Source: CAZFVY01 sp964522665 (GTDB taxonomy: Bacteria; Verrucomicrobiota; Verrucomicrobiia; Limisphaerales; CAZFVY01). Taken from it: DNA of 60,188 bases. The position numbers and the translations under genes are program-made. Numbering within the stretch: position 1 is the first letter of the stretch; each line of letters begins with the position of its first letter. This document shows, piece after piece, positions 33,205 to 42,438 of this stretch. The notes beneath the pieces are model-generated. The model worked only from the letters and a program-made list of their open reading frames with translations. It searched no databases and was not told the DNA's origin. The stretch lies in NCBI GenBank assembly GCA_964522665.1, contig CAZFVY010000033.1, forward strand, positions 1 to 60,188. Reading direction: 5' to 3'.

Positions 33205-35913
33205 GTGCCGCCATGGCGTTCGGTCGCGGATGGCGGCGTGAGATTAGCGTTTTATCTACTGTTTTTTTTCTCGGGCGCGGCGGGCTTGGGTTGCCAGCTG
33301 GCCTGGTCGCGCATGTTCGCGGCCGGGCTTGGCCACGAAATGCCCGCCCTGCTGGCGGCGCTGGCGGCGTTCATGGGTGGGATGGCGCTCGGCGCGTGGG
33401 GCTTTGACCGCGCAACGGGCCGCGGCGAGCCAAATGATTTCTGGTACGGCGGACTGGAGCTGGTCGTCGGCGCCTGGACGCTGGCGACCACTGCGCTTGT
33501 GCCTTGGGCGAATCAGGCCGCGCTTAGCCTGATCGGACTCGCGCCTTCGGTTTGGCGCCACTGGGGAGTCGCCTTTCTCCTGCCCGCGATTGTCCTCCTG
33601 CCCGCGACGACCGCGATGGGCGCGACGCTGCCGGCCCTGGAGCGACTGGTTTCACGCTGGACGCCGGACCAACGTTGCGTCGGGGCGCTCTACGCCGCGA
33701 ACACGCTGGGCGCGGTCGCCGGCACGCTGATCGGTCCCTACCTGGTGATTCCGGCGCTGGGCTTTACGGCCAGCCTGCGCGTCTTTGCGGCGGTCAATCT
33801 GACCGGCGGCGCGCTGGCGCTGGCGCTCGCCTTTGCCGTTCGCCGGCGGACCCCGGTGGCGCGAACCGCGTTCCTCCCCGCTGAACGCGCGCCGAAATCA
33901 AAAGTCGCGTCGCGGGGCCAGGGCGCGACGCCGCAAGACGCAGCGGCGCGGCGGATCGGATTGACGATGTTCGCGACCGGGCTTTTTGGCATTGGGTTCG
34001 AAGTTGTCGGGGTGCGAGTCCTGGCGCAGGCGTTCGAGAACACCGTCTTCAGTTACGCCGCCGTTCTGTCGGTGTTCCTGCTCGGCACGGCGCTCGGGGC
34101 GGCGCTCTTTCAACGCTTCGGCCGGCGGGTCACGCACGCGGCGGGCTTCGCGGAACTGGTCACGGCGCTCTCCGCCGCGTGTCTGCTCGGGGTAATCGCC
34201 CTGGCCTTCGCGCCAGCCCTTTATGACGCGGGGCGTCGAGCGTTTGGTGACGGGCAAGGCGGGGTACTGGCGGCGGAAGGCTTGGTGGCGGCAACGGCTC
34301 TTGCCCTGCCCACGATGTTAATGGGAGCCGTCTTCAGTTTCCTAGCGCAAGCGGCGCGCCGCGCGGACGGCGGCATCGGGACCGCGCTGGCGCTGAACAC
34401 GCTCGGCGCCGCGCTGGCGCCCGCGCTCTTCGGCGTGGCGCTGATTCCCCTCGTCGGCTCGAAATGGACGTTGATCGCAATAGCGCTCAGTTACCTCGGC
34501 CTGGCGCCGCGCGTGCGCGGTCGGCGGTGGCTCTACGCGCCCCTGCTGGCGCTCGCGGCAGGCGCGCTCGCCGTTAACCTGCGGGTCGTCGAGCTTCCCC
34601 AGGGCGGACGCCTGCGCGAATTCCGCGAAGGGGTGATGGCCGCCGTCGCGGTGGTCGAGGACGCGACGCGGAATCGCGCTTTGCGCGTGGACAACCGTTT
34701 TCAGATGGGCGGCACCGCCGCCGCGGCCGCCGAGTATCGCCATGCGCACATTCCTCTGCTGTTGCACCCGGCGCCGCGGCGCGCGCTCTTTTTGGGATTG
34801 GGCACCGGCATCACCTTCGCCGCGGCCGGTTTTCATCCCGACCTCTCGGCGGAAGGAGTCGAGTTGATCCCGGAGATCCTCGCCGCCATGCCGGAGTTCG
34901 AACCATTCAACGAAGCCACGCGCTTGAATCCGCGATTGAAAATGCAGGTCGCCGACGCCCGCCGTTTCGCCCGCGCTGCCACCAACTCCTACGACGTCAT
35001 CGTGGCGGACCTCTTCCATCCCGCGCGCGACGGCGCCGGGACGCTTTACACCGTTGAACATTTCCGCGCGTTGCGGGCGCGCCTGGCGCCGGGCGGGCTG
35101 TTCTGCCAATGGCTGCCGCTGCACCAGCTCGACGAAGCGATGTTGCGGGTCATCACCCGCTCATTCCTGGAAGTGTTTCCCTCGGCGAGCGCGTACCTGC
35201 TACGCTTCAACGTCGATGCGCCGGTCCTTGGGCTGGTGGGCCGGCTCGATCCGCCGCACTACAGCCCGGCCTGGGTCGAAGCCCGGCTGACCGACCCGAC
35301 CCTGGCCTCGCAACTGAAGCAACTTTCGCTGGCCGACTCGATCCGGCTGTTCGGCTGCCTCGCCGCCGGAACCGAGGCGTTGCGCCAATTCGCCGACGGC
35401 GCGCCGTTGAACACCGATGACCGCCCGGTCGTGCTATTCGGCGCGCCGCGCTTCATTTATCAGAAAAACGCGACGCCGTACGCCCGACTGCAGTCGCTCC
35501 TGCGCCTCGATTCAGATCGCGCCGGTTCCGGGGGTGACGCGATTCGAGACCCGAAATCACGGCCGAACGGGATGGACGCCGCCGGACTCGCCGCGACCCT
35601 CGGCCTCAAGCCGGGACCGGCGACGGATCAATTCACCGCCCGCCTCGGCGCCTACATCACCGCGCGGGACATCTACCTGCGCGGCCTGGTGGACGACGCG
35701 GAAGGGCGCTCCGCGCAGGCCATCGACCGATACGTCGAAAGCGCCCGCTTGAGCGACGATTTCACCCCTGGTTACGCCCAATGTTTGACGATGGCTTCCC
35801 TGCTCGCCAAATCGCGCCCCGCCGAAGCCCGCGCCCTGCTCGAGCGCCTCGTCCAAGCGCAGCCCGCCCGCCCCGTCGCGCGGGAAATGCTGCAGCGCTT
35901 GTTTCCGCGGTGA
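33205..35913 (+). CDS. Membrane-embedded spermidine synthase-like protein
   Basis: A 902-residue protein. Residues 10-480 contain about 14 membrane helices in two similar halves (LFFFSGAAGLGCQLAWSRMFA and LFGIGFEVVGVRVLAQAFENT). A spermidine-synthase-like methyltransferase fold follows, with LFLGLGTGITFAAAG (about 526-540), VELIPEIL and the aminopropyltransferase-like YDVIVADLFHP. The C-terminal 150 residues are helical and TPR-like (EGRSAQAIDRYVESARLSDDFTPGYAQCLTMASLLAKSRPAEARALLERL). This architecture is widespread in environmental bacteria, and polyamine synthesis has not been shown for it. It begins at a GTG; another in-frame GTG at 33238 is possible. Confidence 0.85.
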   Translation: MPPWRSVADGGVRLAFYLLFFFSGAAGLGCQLAWSRMFAAGLGHEMPALLAALAAFMGGMALGAWGFDRATGRGEPNDFWYGGLELVVGAWTLATTALVPWANQAALSLIGLAPSVWRHWGVAFLLPAIVLLPATTAMGATLPALERLVSRWTPDQRCVGALYAANTLGAVAGTLIGPYLVIPALGFTASLRVFAAVNLTGGALALALAFAVRRRTPVARTAFLPAERAPKSKVASRGQGATPQDAAARRIGLTMFATGLFGIGFEVVGVRVLAQAFENTVFSYAAVLSVFLLGTALGAALFQRFGRRVTHAAGFAELVTALSAACLLGVIALAFAPALYDAGRRAFGDGQGGVLAAEGLVAATALALPTMLMGAVFSFLAQAARRADGGIGTALALNTLGAALAPALFGVALIPLVGSKWTLIAIALSYLGLAPRVRGRRWLYAPLLALAAGALAVNLRVVELPQGGRLREFREGVMAAVAVVEDATRNRALRVDNRFQMGGTAAAAAEYRHAHIPLLLHPAPRRALFLGLGTGITFAAAGFHPDLSAEGVELIPEILAAMPEFEPFNEATRLNPRLKMQVADARRFARAATNSYDVIVADLFHPARDGAGTLYTVEHFRALRARLAPGGLFCQWLPLHQLDEAMLRVITRSFLEVFPSASAYLLRFNVDAPVLGLVGRLDPPHYSPAWVEARLTDPTLASQLKQLSLADSIRLFGCLAAGTEALRQFADGAPLNTDDRPVVLFGAPRFIYQKNATPYARLQSLLRLDSDRAGSGGDAIRDPKSRPNGMDAAGLAATLGLKPGPATDQFTARLGAYITARDIYLRGLVDDAEGRSAQAIDRYVESARLSDDFTPGYAQCLTMASLLAKSRPAEARALLERLVQAQPARPVAREMLQRLFPR

Positions 35914-35939
35914 GGAGCTTGTGCCCGACAGCGGCCGGA

Positions 35940-36200
35940 GTGGCCAAATGCCATTCGCCCCAACGGGCAAGCCAACGTTAGCCCAGGGCAACGTCCTGGG
36001 AACCGCGTACCAAACGCCCGAAAGCCCTGAAAGGGCGGCCTACTCGCATTCTTAGCAAAGAACCACTACGACGAGGCCCTCGCGAACCGGCGCCCGTCGG
36101 TCAACGACGGTTGGAACGCCCCTTCAGGGCTTGAATAACTCGAACGGCGAACCACCCAGGGCGCCGCCTTGGGCGGGAGCTAAATCGCCCCGGGGGCTGA
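35940..36200. repeat. Short gene-free region with palindromic GCCC/GGGC blocks
   Basis: The interval contains AGCCCAGGGCAACGTCCTGG and AGCCCTGAAAGGGCG, then CCTTCAGGGCTTGAATAA and CAGGGCGCCGCCTTGGGCG. These are small inverted blocks of the kind scattered through intergenic DNA in this lineage. No gene was found between 35914 and 36664. Confidence 0.45.
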
Positions 36201-36327
36201 CATCGCGTCAAACCAGAACGCGCGACAACCAAAACGCGCCTGTTTGGCGGTCCAGCAGGAGACGTAGCCGGAATGATACGGATTTATTTCTGAGGTTCAG
36301 TCGAGCCGCCGCGGCCCGAAGCCATTC

Positions 36328-36354
36328 ACGGCTCGGCGGAGCCTCGCCCCACCA
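36328..36354 (-). repeat. GGTGGGGCGAG-family short repeat at MITE edge (inverted)
   Basis: Read on the minus strand this is GGTGGGGCGAGGCTCCGCCG plus AGCC. It abuts the left end of MITE copy 2 exactly as the same repeat abuts the right end of MITE copy 1. Confidence 0.7.
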
Positions 36355-36597
36355 GGGGAATGGCGCTTACTTAAGCGCACGGCGGGTAGGGACGGCGCGC
36401 TGCGCCGTCAGCGCCGCTTAGCGGCGCCATCGGATGACCGTTGGGGGGCGTCGTGGTCCAGTCGTTCCGCCCCGCCTTCGCTTCGCTGCGGCGGGACGGT
36501 GACATCGCAGCGCGATGTCCCTACCACTCTAGGCGTTTAACGGGCACGCAAATAACTATGTGGCAGAGCTTTATCGCTTAAGTAAGCGCCATTCCCC
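36355..36597. mobile_element. 243-bp MITE-like element, copy 2
   Basis: The left terminus GGGGAATGGCGCTTACTTAA and right terminus CGCTTAAGTAAGCGCCATTC plus CCC form inverted repeats. The interior, from GGCGGGTAGGGACGGCGCGC to CATCGCAGCGCGATGTCCCT, is almost identical to copy 1, and the length is the same. Flanks read CCACCA before and CACCGG after, compatible with a short imperfect target duplication. No open frame of note. Confidence 0.8.
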
Positions 36598-36664
36598 CAC
36601 CGGGGGCATGGCGTCGCGCCGTGGGCCGAGCTGCCGCGCGGCTCAAACGCGCCCAGTGACGAGT

Positions 36665-38323
36665 CTATCGGGGCGGCGCCACCAGAATGTCCGCGCTCAG
36701 CGGCGGAATCTGGGGCGCCGCATTGGCGGCCGGGCCGACCTCGACGGTCGTTCCTGGCCGGAGCAACGAAGTCGCGCGCGTCTGGAAACCCTCGGGCAAC
36801 GTGAGCGGCGGCAGCGCCAGCGCTTGGGTCGCGGTGTTCAGGATCACCAGCACGCCGTCGTTTCCGTGCTGACGCAGGCAGGCGAACAGACCCGGACCGT
36901 CGGCGCTCTCCGCAAGCACGCGAGTCGCGCCAACGCGCAACGCGGGATGCGCCGCGCGCAGGGCGTTCAACTCCGCGACGAACCGGTAAAGCGTACTGTT
37001 CGTGTCGAAATGGTTGGTCGTCGCCCCGTCCGGCAAACGCGCGATCATGTCTTCGCGATTATACGGATCGTTACCGCCTTCAAACCCTTGCTCGGTGCCG
37101 TAATACAAACAGGGAATCCCGGGCATCGTGTAGAGCGCCACCAAGGCTTGACGCAGGCGATCGCGATCGCCTTTGGCCTTTTGGCGTGAAAGGAACCGCG
37201 GGCCGTCGTGGTTATCGATGAACGTCACGAGTTGAGCACGGCTCTCGCGGCTGTAGGGCGCGCTGGTGAGCCGGGCCAGACGTTCGCTCAACCGCCGCGT
37301 CGGCGCTTGCCGACAGACGACGTCCGTCACCGCGCGATTGAAGGGAAAATCGAGCAACGAATCGAACGCCCGTTCCGGCGCGCCTTCCGGCCCGGTAAAC
37401 CCGGCGAGCACGCGGTCGTCCGGCAACGCCACTTCGCCGAACATCAGGAAATTCGTTTTGCCCAAGCCCGTGGCGTACGCGCGGATGGCCGTGCACCAGG
37501 GCGGCCAGAATTCTTTTTCGACATGGCGCACGGTGTCCACGCGAAATCCGTCGCAATCGGTGTCGCGGATCAGTTGCTGGTGCGCCTCGGTGAGGGCCGC
37601 GCGCACCTCGGGCAATTCCGTGCGCAGGTCGGCGAGTGAGGCGAATTGCCCGACCACCGATTGGACCGGATCGGACCAGTTCTCGACGCGGCCGCGATTG
37701 TGAAACCAGTCGAGGCGATCGAACGGCGGCGCGGGCCGAATCGTCGGCGAGACCCAGCGCAGTTGGTAACCGGGGCCGTCGGCGCGAAAATGGGGCCAGC
37801 CGGGGTCGTCGCTCGTGAGCACGCTGCCGAGATGATTCATCACCACGTCGAGGAACACGTAAATGCCGCGCGCATGGGCGGCGCCGATCAAGCGGCGGAG
37901 ACCGGCCAACCCACCGAGCTGCGGGCTTATCGTACGCAAATCGATGGCCCCGTACCCGTGCCAGGCGCTGTCCGGGCCGTTGAGGAAGACCGGCGTGATC
38001 CAAATCGCGCGCGCGCCCAGGCCCCGGATGTAATCGAGATGCGTTTCGATCCCCGCAAAATCGCCGCCATGAACGCCCCACGGCGCCGTCGGCGCGAATT
38101 TGGCGCCGGGCGTCAACGCGTTATTCGTCGGATCGCCGTCCGCGAAACGGTCGGTGAAAATCATGTAGATCGGCACGTCCCGCCAATCCGCCGCCGACGG
38201 GAACGCGGCGGCAAACGCCGCGGGCGCGGCCATGAACAGCACGGCCCTGAGCGCGGCGACAATGGCGAGACAGCGCGACTGGCGCTTGAGCGCGTTCGGC
38301 GCTTTCGAGGAGGAGGCGATCAT
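36665..38323 (-). CDS. Exported alpha-amylase family glycosidase (GH13)
   Basis: A 552-residue GH13 enzyme. The N-terminal signal region ends around 40 (AAPAAFAAA). Conserved regions are DVVMNH (159-164), GFRVDTVRHV with nucleophile Asp263, FLMFGEV with acid/base Glu297, and FIDNHD with Asp373. YMIFTDRFADGD at the start and LPGIPCLYYGTEQG-like CLYYGTEQGFEGGNDPYNRE fit alpha-amylase/cyclomaltodextrinase-like enzymes. The C-terminal beta domain covers about 470-552. It probably degrades starch-like glucans outside the cytoplasm. The ATG at 38323 gives the most natural signal; an upstream start adds five residues. Confidence 0.93.
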   Translation of the reverse strand: MIASSSKAPNALKRQSRCLAIVAALRAVLFMAAPAAFAAAFPSAADWRDVPIYMIFTDRFADGDPTNNALTPGAKFAPTAPWGVHGGDFAGIETHLDYIRGLGARAIWITPVFLNGPDSAWHGYGAIDLRTISPQLGGLAGLRRLIGAAHARGIYVFLDVVMNHLGSVLTSDDPGWPHFRADGPGYQLRWVSPTIRPAPPFDRLDWFHNRGRVENWSDPVQSVVGQFASLADLRTELPEVRAALTEAHQQLIRDTDCDGFRVDTVRHVEKEFWPPWCTAIRAYATGLGKTNFLMFGEVALPDDRVLAGFTGPEGAPERAFDSLLDFPFNRAVTDVVCRQAPTRRLSERLARLTSAPYSRESRAQLVTFIDNHDGPRFLSRQKAKGDRDRLRQALVALYTMPGIPCLYYGTEQGFEGGNDPYNREDMIARLPDGATTNHFDTNSTLYRFVAELNALRAAHPALRVGATRVLAESADGPGLFACLRQHGNDGVLVILNTATQALALPPLTLPEGFQTRATSLLRPGTTVEVGPAANAAPQIPPLSADILVAPPR

Positions 38324-38500
38324 GGTACGGGTCCGCAATGTTCGGATCGGTTGACGTCCGCGCTCGTCATCAGGCGCCGCGCCAGTCGTAGTAACATTGA
38401 TTCAAAGTCCATTTGACCGCGTTCGCACCGGAAGTCAACGGGTTTGAAACGGCGTAACTGGGAAAACCCGGCTAAACGGCAAGTCGGCGCCGGACGCAAA

Positions 38501-38602
38501 CAATCCTGAAAGGATTGCGTCGCCCAGCCCAAGGTTGCTCCGCGCTCCGGAGCTACCTTGGGTATAAGGAAGTATAGCTTTTCAACCCCGGAGCGGGTTG
38601 CG
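38501..38602. repeat. Composite dispersed repeat, partial head copy
   Basis: AATCCTGAAAGGATTGCGTC, AGCCCAAGGTTGCTCCG, CTACCTTGGGTATAAGG and CAACCCCGGAGCGGGTTG follow the order of the head modules at 14721-14800 and 21285-21377. The tail module is missing. The rest of the interval 38324-38785 contains no recognised gene. Confidence 0.7.
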
Positions 38603-38785
38603 GCCTATCGGTCGAGGAACTGGGAATCGCTTAGGGTCGCGATTGACTTCGCGAAACATCAGATTTGGCAAAATCATGGGTGGCAAAATTATGGAACGGG
38701 AGAGGGAGCGGCGCCACTGGAGGCGGGGCACACCCGCGGAGAGCGATCCGATTCCGGCGCGGAGACCGATCGGGCTACTGGCGCA

Positions 38786-39841
38786 CTAGGACGAAGACGA
38801 ACCCGGGGTGGCGTCCGCGGATTTGATTTCGGCGGCGAGTTTTTCGCCAAGGACGGCGGCCTCGGTGATCGGGGCTTTGCCCTCGGCGCGGCGGACCTCG
38901 ACGTCGGTGAAAAAGGCGGCGCGGAGATGGATTTTGCCGTTCTCGATTTCGGCGTACGCCGCGACGGGGCTTTGGCAACCGCCGCCCATCGCGCGCAGGA
39001 AGGCGCGTTCGGCGGTGACGCATTGCTGCGTGTCGTAATCATTGAGCCGCTCGCAAATCGGGGCGATCCGTGCGTCGTCGCGGCGCGTCTCGATCCCGAG
39101 CGCGCCCTGGCCAACGCAGGGAAGAATCACGGACGGCTCGAGCGTGGTCGCGAGCAAGCCATCGGGAGCCGCGGGGCCGAGCAGGCGGCCATCGGCGTGG
39201 ATTTCAAAAGCGAGCCGTTGCAACCCGGCGGCGGCGAGAATCGTCGCGTCAAGCTCGGGCTGCTCAGCCAGTTTTTGCAGGCGGGTCGCGACGTTGCCGC
39301 GGATTTCGACGATATGCAGGTCTTTCCGCATGGCAAGCAGGTGCGCCTTCCGGCGCGTGCTGCTGGTCGCCACCGTGGCGCCCGCCGGCAACCCGGTAAC
39401 TTTGAGATGCGGCGTGAAACCGCGGCGTTCCTTGCCCCCCGGCGGCCGCGCGACGACGTTTACTTTGGCCTTCTCCCGTTCGAGATATTTGGCGTCGCGA
39501 TAAACCAGGATTTCGCGGACGTCGGCGCGCTTGCCGACGGCGCCGAGCGTGAGTCCGTCCGGCAATTCGGTCGGGAGATCTTTCAGGCTGTGAACGGCGA
39601 TGTCCGCCTGGTTTTGCAATAGGGCGACTTCCAGTTCCTTCGTGAACAATCCTTTCGGGAGCGACGCTGCCGGATTGGCCAGGGAAGCCGTTTGGAGTTT
39701 GTCGCCGGTGGTCTTGATGATTTTCAGTTCGAATTCGAGCGCCGGAAACGCCGCGCGGCATTGGGCCAGGACGGCGTTGGCTTGCGCCAGCGCCAAGGCG
39801 CTGCCGCGTGAGGCGACGATAATGGGCTGATTGGACGTCAT
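38786..39841 (-). CDS. hemC: Hydroxymethylbilane synthase
   Basis: A 351-residue enzyme that condenses four porphobilinogens to hydroxymethylbilane. ASRGSALALAQ, GLFTKELEVALL, Asp80 in ADIAVHSLKDLP, ATSSTRRKA, LPCVGQGALGIE and cofactor Cys289 in RAMGGGCQSPVAAYA are all in place. Between RDAKYL (about 115) and TGLPAGATVATSS lies an insertion of roughly 25-30 basic residues (EREKAKVNVVARPPGGKERRG) absent from E. coli HemC; it may be lineage specific. It is last in the minus-strand cluster ccsA - hemA - hemC, 78 bp after hemA. Confidence 0.96.
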   Translation of the reverse strand: MTSNQPIIVASRGSALALAQANAVLAQCRAAFPALEFELKIIKTTGDKLQTASLANPAASLPKGLFTKELEVALLQNQADIAVHSLKDLPTELPDGLTLGAVGKRADVREILVYRDAKYLEREKAKVNVVARPPGGKERRGFTPHLKVTGLPAGATVATSSTRRKAHLLAMRKDLHIVEIRGNVATRLQKLAEQPELDATILAAAGLQRLAFEIHADGRLLGPAAPDGLLATTLEPSVILPCVGQGALGIETRRDDARIAPICERLNDYDTQQCVTAERAFLRAMGGGCQSPVAAYAEIENGKIHLRAAFFTDVEVRRAEGKAPITEAAVLGEKLAAEIKSADATPGSSSS

Positions 39842-39919
39842 GGGTGGAGCATGCGAACGAACATTGCATCGCGAAAAAGTGGAGGTCCAAACGGAACCAC
39901 CGTCCGCCGAGCTGCGCGC

Positions 39920-40975
39920 TTACTCATGGCCAAACGCCGGGCGGGCGGCGGGCGGCGCCCCGGGCGGGCGGGCGGCCTGCAACGCCGCGGCTTTTTCGCG
40001 GATGATCGCCTCGCAGCGCGCCACTTCCTCCTGGCGTTGCCGGAGGTAATCCTCGGCGATCGCCTGCAGGTCGTCGATGTTGTAGAGGTAAACGTTGTCG
40101 AGGTAATTGACGGCGGGCTCGATGTCGCGGGGCACGGCGATATCGATCAAGAGGAGCGGCTGGTTCTTGCGCAACTTCATCAGTGGCTCGAGTTTATGGA
40201 CGTCGAGGACGTAATGCGGCGCGGCGGTGCTGCTGATGACGATGTCGATGTGGGCGAATTCGTTCGCCCAATCCTCGAAGCGCACCGCGCGACCGCCCAA
40301 CTCGGTGGCCAGCGCCACCGCGCGGTCGTGGGAACGATTCGAGACGATGATGCTCTCCGCGCCGCGGCTCAGGAGCGAGCGCGCTGCCTTCTCGCTGGTG
40401 TCCCCGGCGCCGATCACCATCACCTTGCGGTCGTGCAGCGAGTTGAAAATCTTTTCCGCCAACTCGACGGCCACCGAGCCGACCGACACGCTGCCGCGCT
40501 GGATGTTCGTCTCGGTGCGGATTTGTTTGGCGACGTTGAACGCCTTCTGAAACGCCTTGTTGAGTCGGCTCCCGGTGCATTGGCACTCCAGCGACAGGCT
40601 GTAGGCTTTCTTGAGTTGCCCGAGGATTTCGGTTTCGCCGAGAACCATCGAGTCCAGGCCGCAGGCGACCTTGAATAGATGCTCGACGCTCAGCGGTTCC
40701 TTCAATTGATAAATCTCGTTGTCGAGCGGCTCGTGGCAGTCGCGGTTCTCTTGCAGGAATCCCCGTAACGCCGCACAGGCTTGGGCCGGCTCGAGCGCGG
40801 TTGCGACGTAGAGCTCGACGCGATTGCACGTCGAGAGGATCACCGCCTCATCCGCCAGGCCCAACAGTTTGAGCTTTTTCAACGTCTCGGGAATCGCCGC
40901 CTCGGGGAAAGCGAAACGCTCGCGCACGGTGACGGACGAACTGCGGTGGCTCAGGCCAATGACGATGATGGGCAT
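39920..40975 (-). CDS. hemA: Glutamyl-tRNA reductase (short form)
   Basis: A 351-residue enzyme making glutamate-1-semialdehyde, first step of C5 tetrapyrrole synthesis. Nucleophile Cys50 lies in VILSTCNRVELY, followed by LFKVACGLDSMVLGETEILGQ, the NADPH domain VMVIGAGDTSEKAARSLL and IDIAVPRDIEPAV. The sequence stops soon after AIAEDYLRQRQEEVARCEAIIREKAA, with a Pro/Ala tail, so most of the usual C-terminal dimerisation domain (about 100 residues) is lacking. This could be normal for the lineage. The ATG at 40975 is 11 bp from the end of ccsA. Confidence 0.94.
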   Translation of the reverse strand: MPIIVIGLSHRSSSVTVRERFAFPEAAIPETLKKLKLLGLADEAVILSTCNRVELYVATALEPAQACAALRGFLQENRDCHEPLDNEIYQLKEPLSVEHLFKVACGLDSMVLGETEILGQLKKAYSLSLECQCTGSRLNKAFQKAFNVAKQIRTETNIQRGSVSVGSVAVELAEKIFNSLHDRKVMVIGAGDTSEKAARSLLSRGAESIIVSNRSHDRAVALATELGGRAVRFEDWANEFAHIDIVISSTAAPHYVLDVHKLEPLMKLRKNQPLLLIDIAVPRDIEPAVNYLDNVYLYNIDDLQAIAEDYLRQRQEEVARCEAIIREKAAALQAARPPGAPPAARPAFGHE

Positions 40976-40986
40976 GGCGCTGTTCC

Positions 40987-41808
40987 CTACGGATGATGCA
41001 CCGTCGAAATCAGGTTGAAGCCCCAGAAGGTCAGGAGCACGAAGGCAAAACTGCCGATCGCGCCCCAGGCGAACCGCCGGCCGCCCTGCGCGAACCGCCC
41101 GCGCATCAGAATTAGCGCTAAATAGACCAGCCAGACCAGGATCGACCAAAGCGCCTTCGGGTCCGCCTTGAAATAAACGCCGTAGGTTTGCTCCAGCAGG
41201 AACGGGCTGAGCAGCAGCCCGAGCGTGAGCAAAATGAAACCCGCGGTCAGCGAGCGGCCGGTCACTGAATCGAGGCGTTGGATCGGCGGCAAGAGCGAGA
41301 GCACCGCGCGCAGCTTGTGAAATTTCAGGTTCCGCTCCTGAGTCAAATACATCACGCCGGCCACCGAGCTAAGCCCGAAGGCGCCGTAGGAAAGGAGGAT
41401 CAGCGTCGCGTGCAAACTCGCCAGGCCGTGCGTGAACTCCGGCCGGGTCCCCCGCGTGTCCAACGCCGGCATCAACGCGAAGACCCCCATGCCGAAGAGC
41501 ACGGGGGACGCAAACGCGCCGACGAACCGGAACCGCGGCATCAGACCGATGACCAGATACGCCGCCGCGATCGTCCAGGCGATGAAGATCGTGGCCTCGT
41601 AAAGGTTATTGACCGGGCAGCGCGAGAGCGAGAACCCGCGTTTGAACATCGCCAGCGTGTGAAAAACCATCGCGGCGGCTAGCAGCGCGTAGTTGACCCG
41701 GTTGTCCTGTCGAAAGCCTTTGCGCCAGAGAAAGACCGAATAAATCAAGCTGCCGCCGTACAAGATGACGGCGACCAGGAAACTGTCTCGATCAGTAAAC
41801 CACGACAC
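40987..41808 (-). CDS. Cytochrome c assembly (CcsA/HemX-like) membrane protein
   Basis: A 273-residue protein with eight probable membrane helices. The conserved block SRCPVNNLYEATIFIAWTIAAAYLVIG and HATLILLSYGAFGLSSVAGVMYLTQERNLK are typical of the CcsA/HemX part of PF01578. CcsA proteins handle haem for cytochrome c maturation, while HemX relatives next to hemA influence HemA levels; position directly upstream of hemA fits both. The start is a GTG at 41808. The WWG haem motif of full CcsA is not evident, so the HemX-like reading is slightly favoured. Confidence 0.82.
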   Translation of the reverse strand: MSWFTDRDSFLVAVILYGGSLIYSVFLWRKGFRQDNRVNYALLAAAMVFHTLAMFKRGFSLSRCPVNNLYEATIFIAWTIAAAYLVIGLMPRFRFVGAFASPVLFGMGVFALMPALDTRGTRPEFTHGLASLHATLILLSYGAFGLSSVAGVMYLTQERNLKFHKLRAVLSLLPPIQRLDSVTGRSLTAGFILLTLGLLLSPFLLEQTYGVYFKADPKALWSILVWLVYLALILMRGRFAQGGRRFAWGAIGSFAFVLLTFWGFNLISTVHHP

Positions 41809-41986
41809 AACTTGAGCTTAGCGCGCAATCGGAACGGCGCAAACCGCAAATCATCCGAAAACCGGCGTCGCCCGCCGAAGGCCGGCCACAAGTGATCGGC
41901 TTCGAACCCGGGAAAGGCTCGCGGGAAAGAGCCTCACCTTGAGCGACGGAAGAAAACCGCGCGCCGAATTTGGCCGTAATTAGCGC

Positions 41987-42014
41987 TTGCCATGACGCCC
42001 GGAACTGCTAGCTT
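41987..42014 (+). promoter_or_regulatory. Predicted rpmB promoter
   Basis: TTGCCA (41987-41992) and TAGCTT (42009-42014) are separated by 16 bp and lie about 30 bp before the rpmB start. The arrangement fits a sigma-70-type promoter with a short leader. Confidence 0.5.
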
Positions 42015-42044
42015 AACCGCTCTTTAAATGAATTGGTATTGTTT

Positions 42045-42317
42045 ATGGCAAGAATTTGTGAATTGACCGGGACCGGCCCAACGAAGGGCAGTCATATCTG
42101 GCGCAGTGGTAAGGCCAAGAAAAAGGGCGGCATCGGTACGCACGTCACGGGTATCACGAAGCGTCGCTTCCTTCCGAACCTGCAACGGGTCAAAGCCGTG
42201 GTCGATGGCGAAGTCCGCTACATCCGCGTCACCGCCAGCGCGATCAAGCAAGGCTTGGTGGTCAAGCCGTTGAAGCGCACCTGGAAGAAACCGGCAGCGG
42301 CGGCGGCGAAGAAGTAA
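42045..42317 (+). CDS. rpmB: Ribosomal protein bL28
   Basis: A 90-residue protein beginning MARICELTGTGPTKGSHIWRSGKAKKK, with FLPNLQRVKAVVDGEVRYIRVTASAIKQGL in the middle, all standard for bL28 of the large subunit. CxxTG is present with a single Cys, so the zinc-free form is likely. The Ala/Lys-rich tail (KKPAAAAAKK) is lineage typical. The ATG at 42045 gives the conserved start; an in-frame start four codons upstream is less likely. It is monocistronic, with a promoter before it and a hairpin terminator overlapping its stop codon. Confidence 0.96.
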   Translation: MARICELTGTGPTKGSHIWRSGKAKKKGGIGTHVTGITKRRFLPNLQRVKAVVDGEVRYIRVTASAIKQGLVVKPLKRTWKKPAAAAAKK

Positions 42318-42335
42318 GCGGCAGACCGCTTTTTG
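42316..42335 (+). terminator. Rho-independent terminator of rpmB
   Basis: AAGCGG-CAGA-CCGCTT is a six-pair hairpin followed directly by a run of T. It begins inside the rpmB stop codon. Confidence 0.7.
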
Positions 42336-42438
42336 ACGGCGTGAGGACGCAATGCTTCGGCGTGCTCCCGGCGTGTCCGTGTTGATGATTTGATCGAAGT
42401 AGTCGCGCGGGCGTCATCATGTGCGCCCGGCGAGGCGA

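Noticed and set aside
32883..33214. Minus-strand frames opposite the start of the spermidine-synthase-like gene
   Set aside because: Part reads protein-like, but there is no recognisable family, no good start signal and it runs into the neighbouring gene start. It was noted only as a possible fossil.
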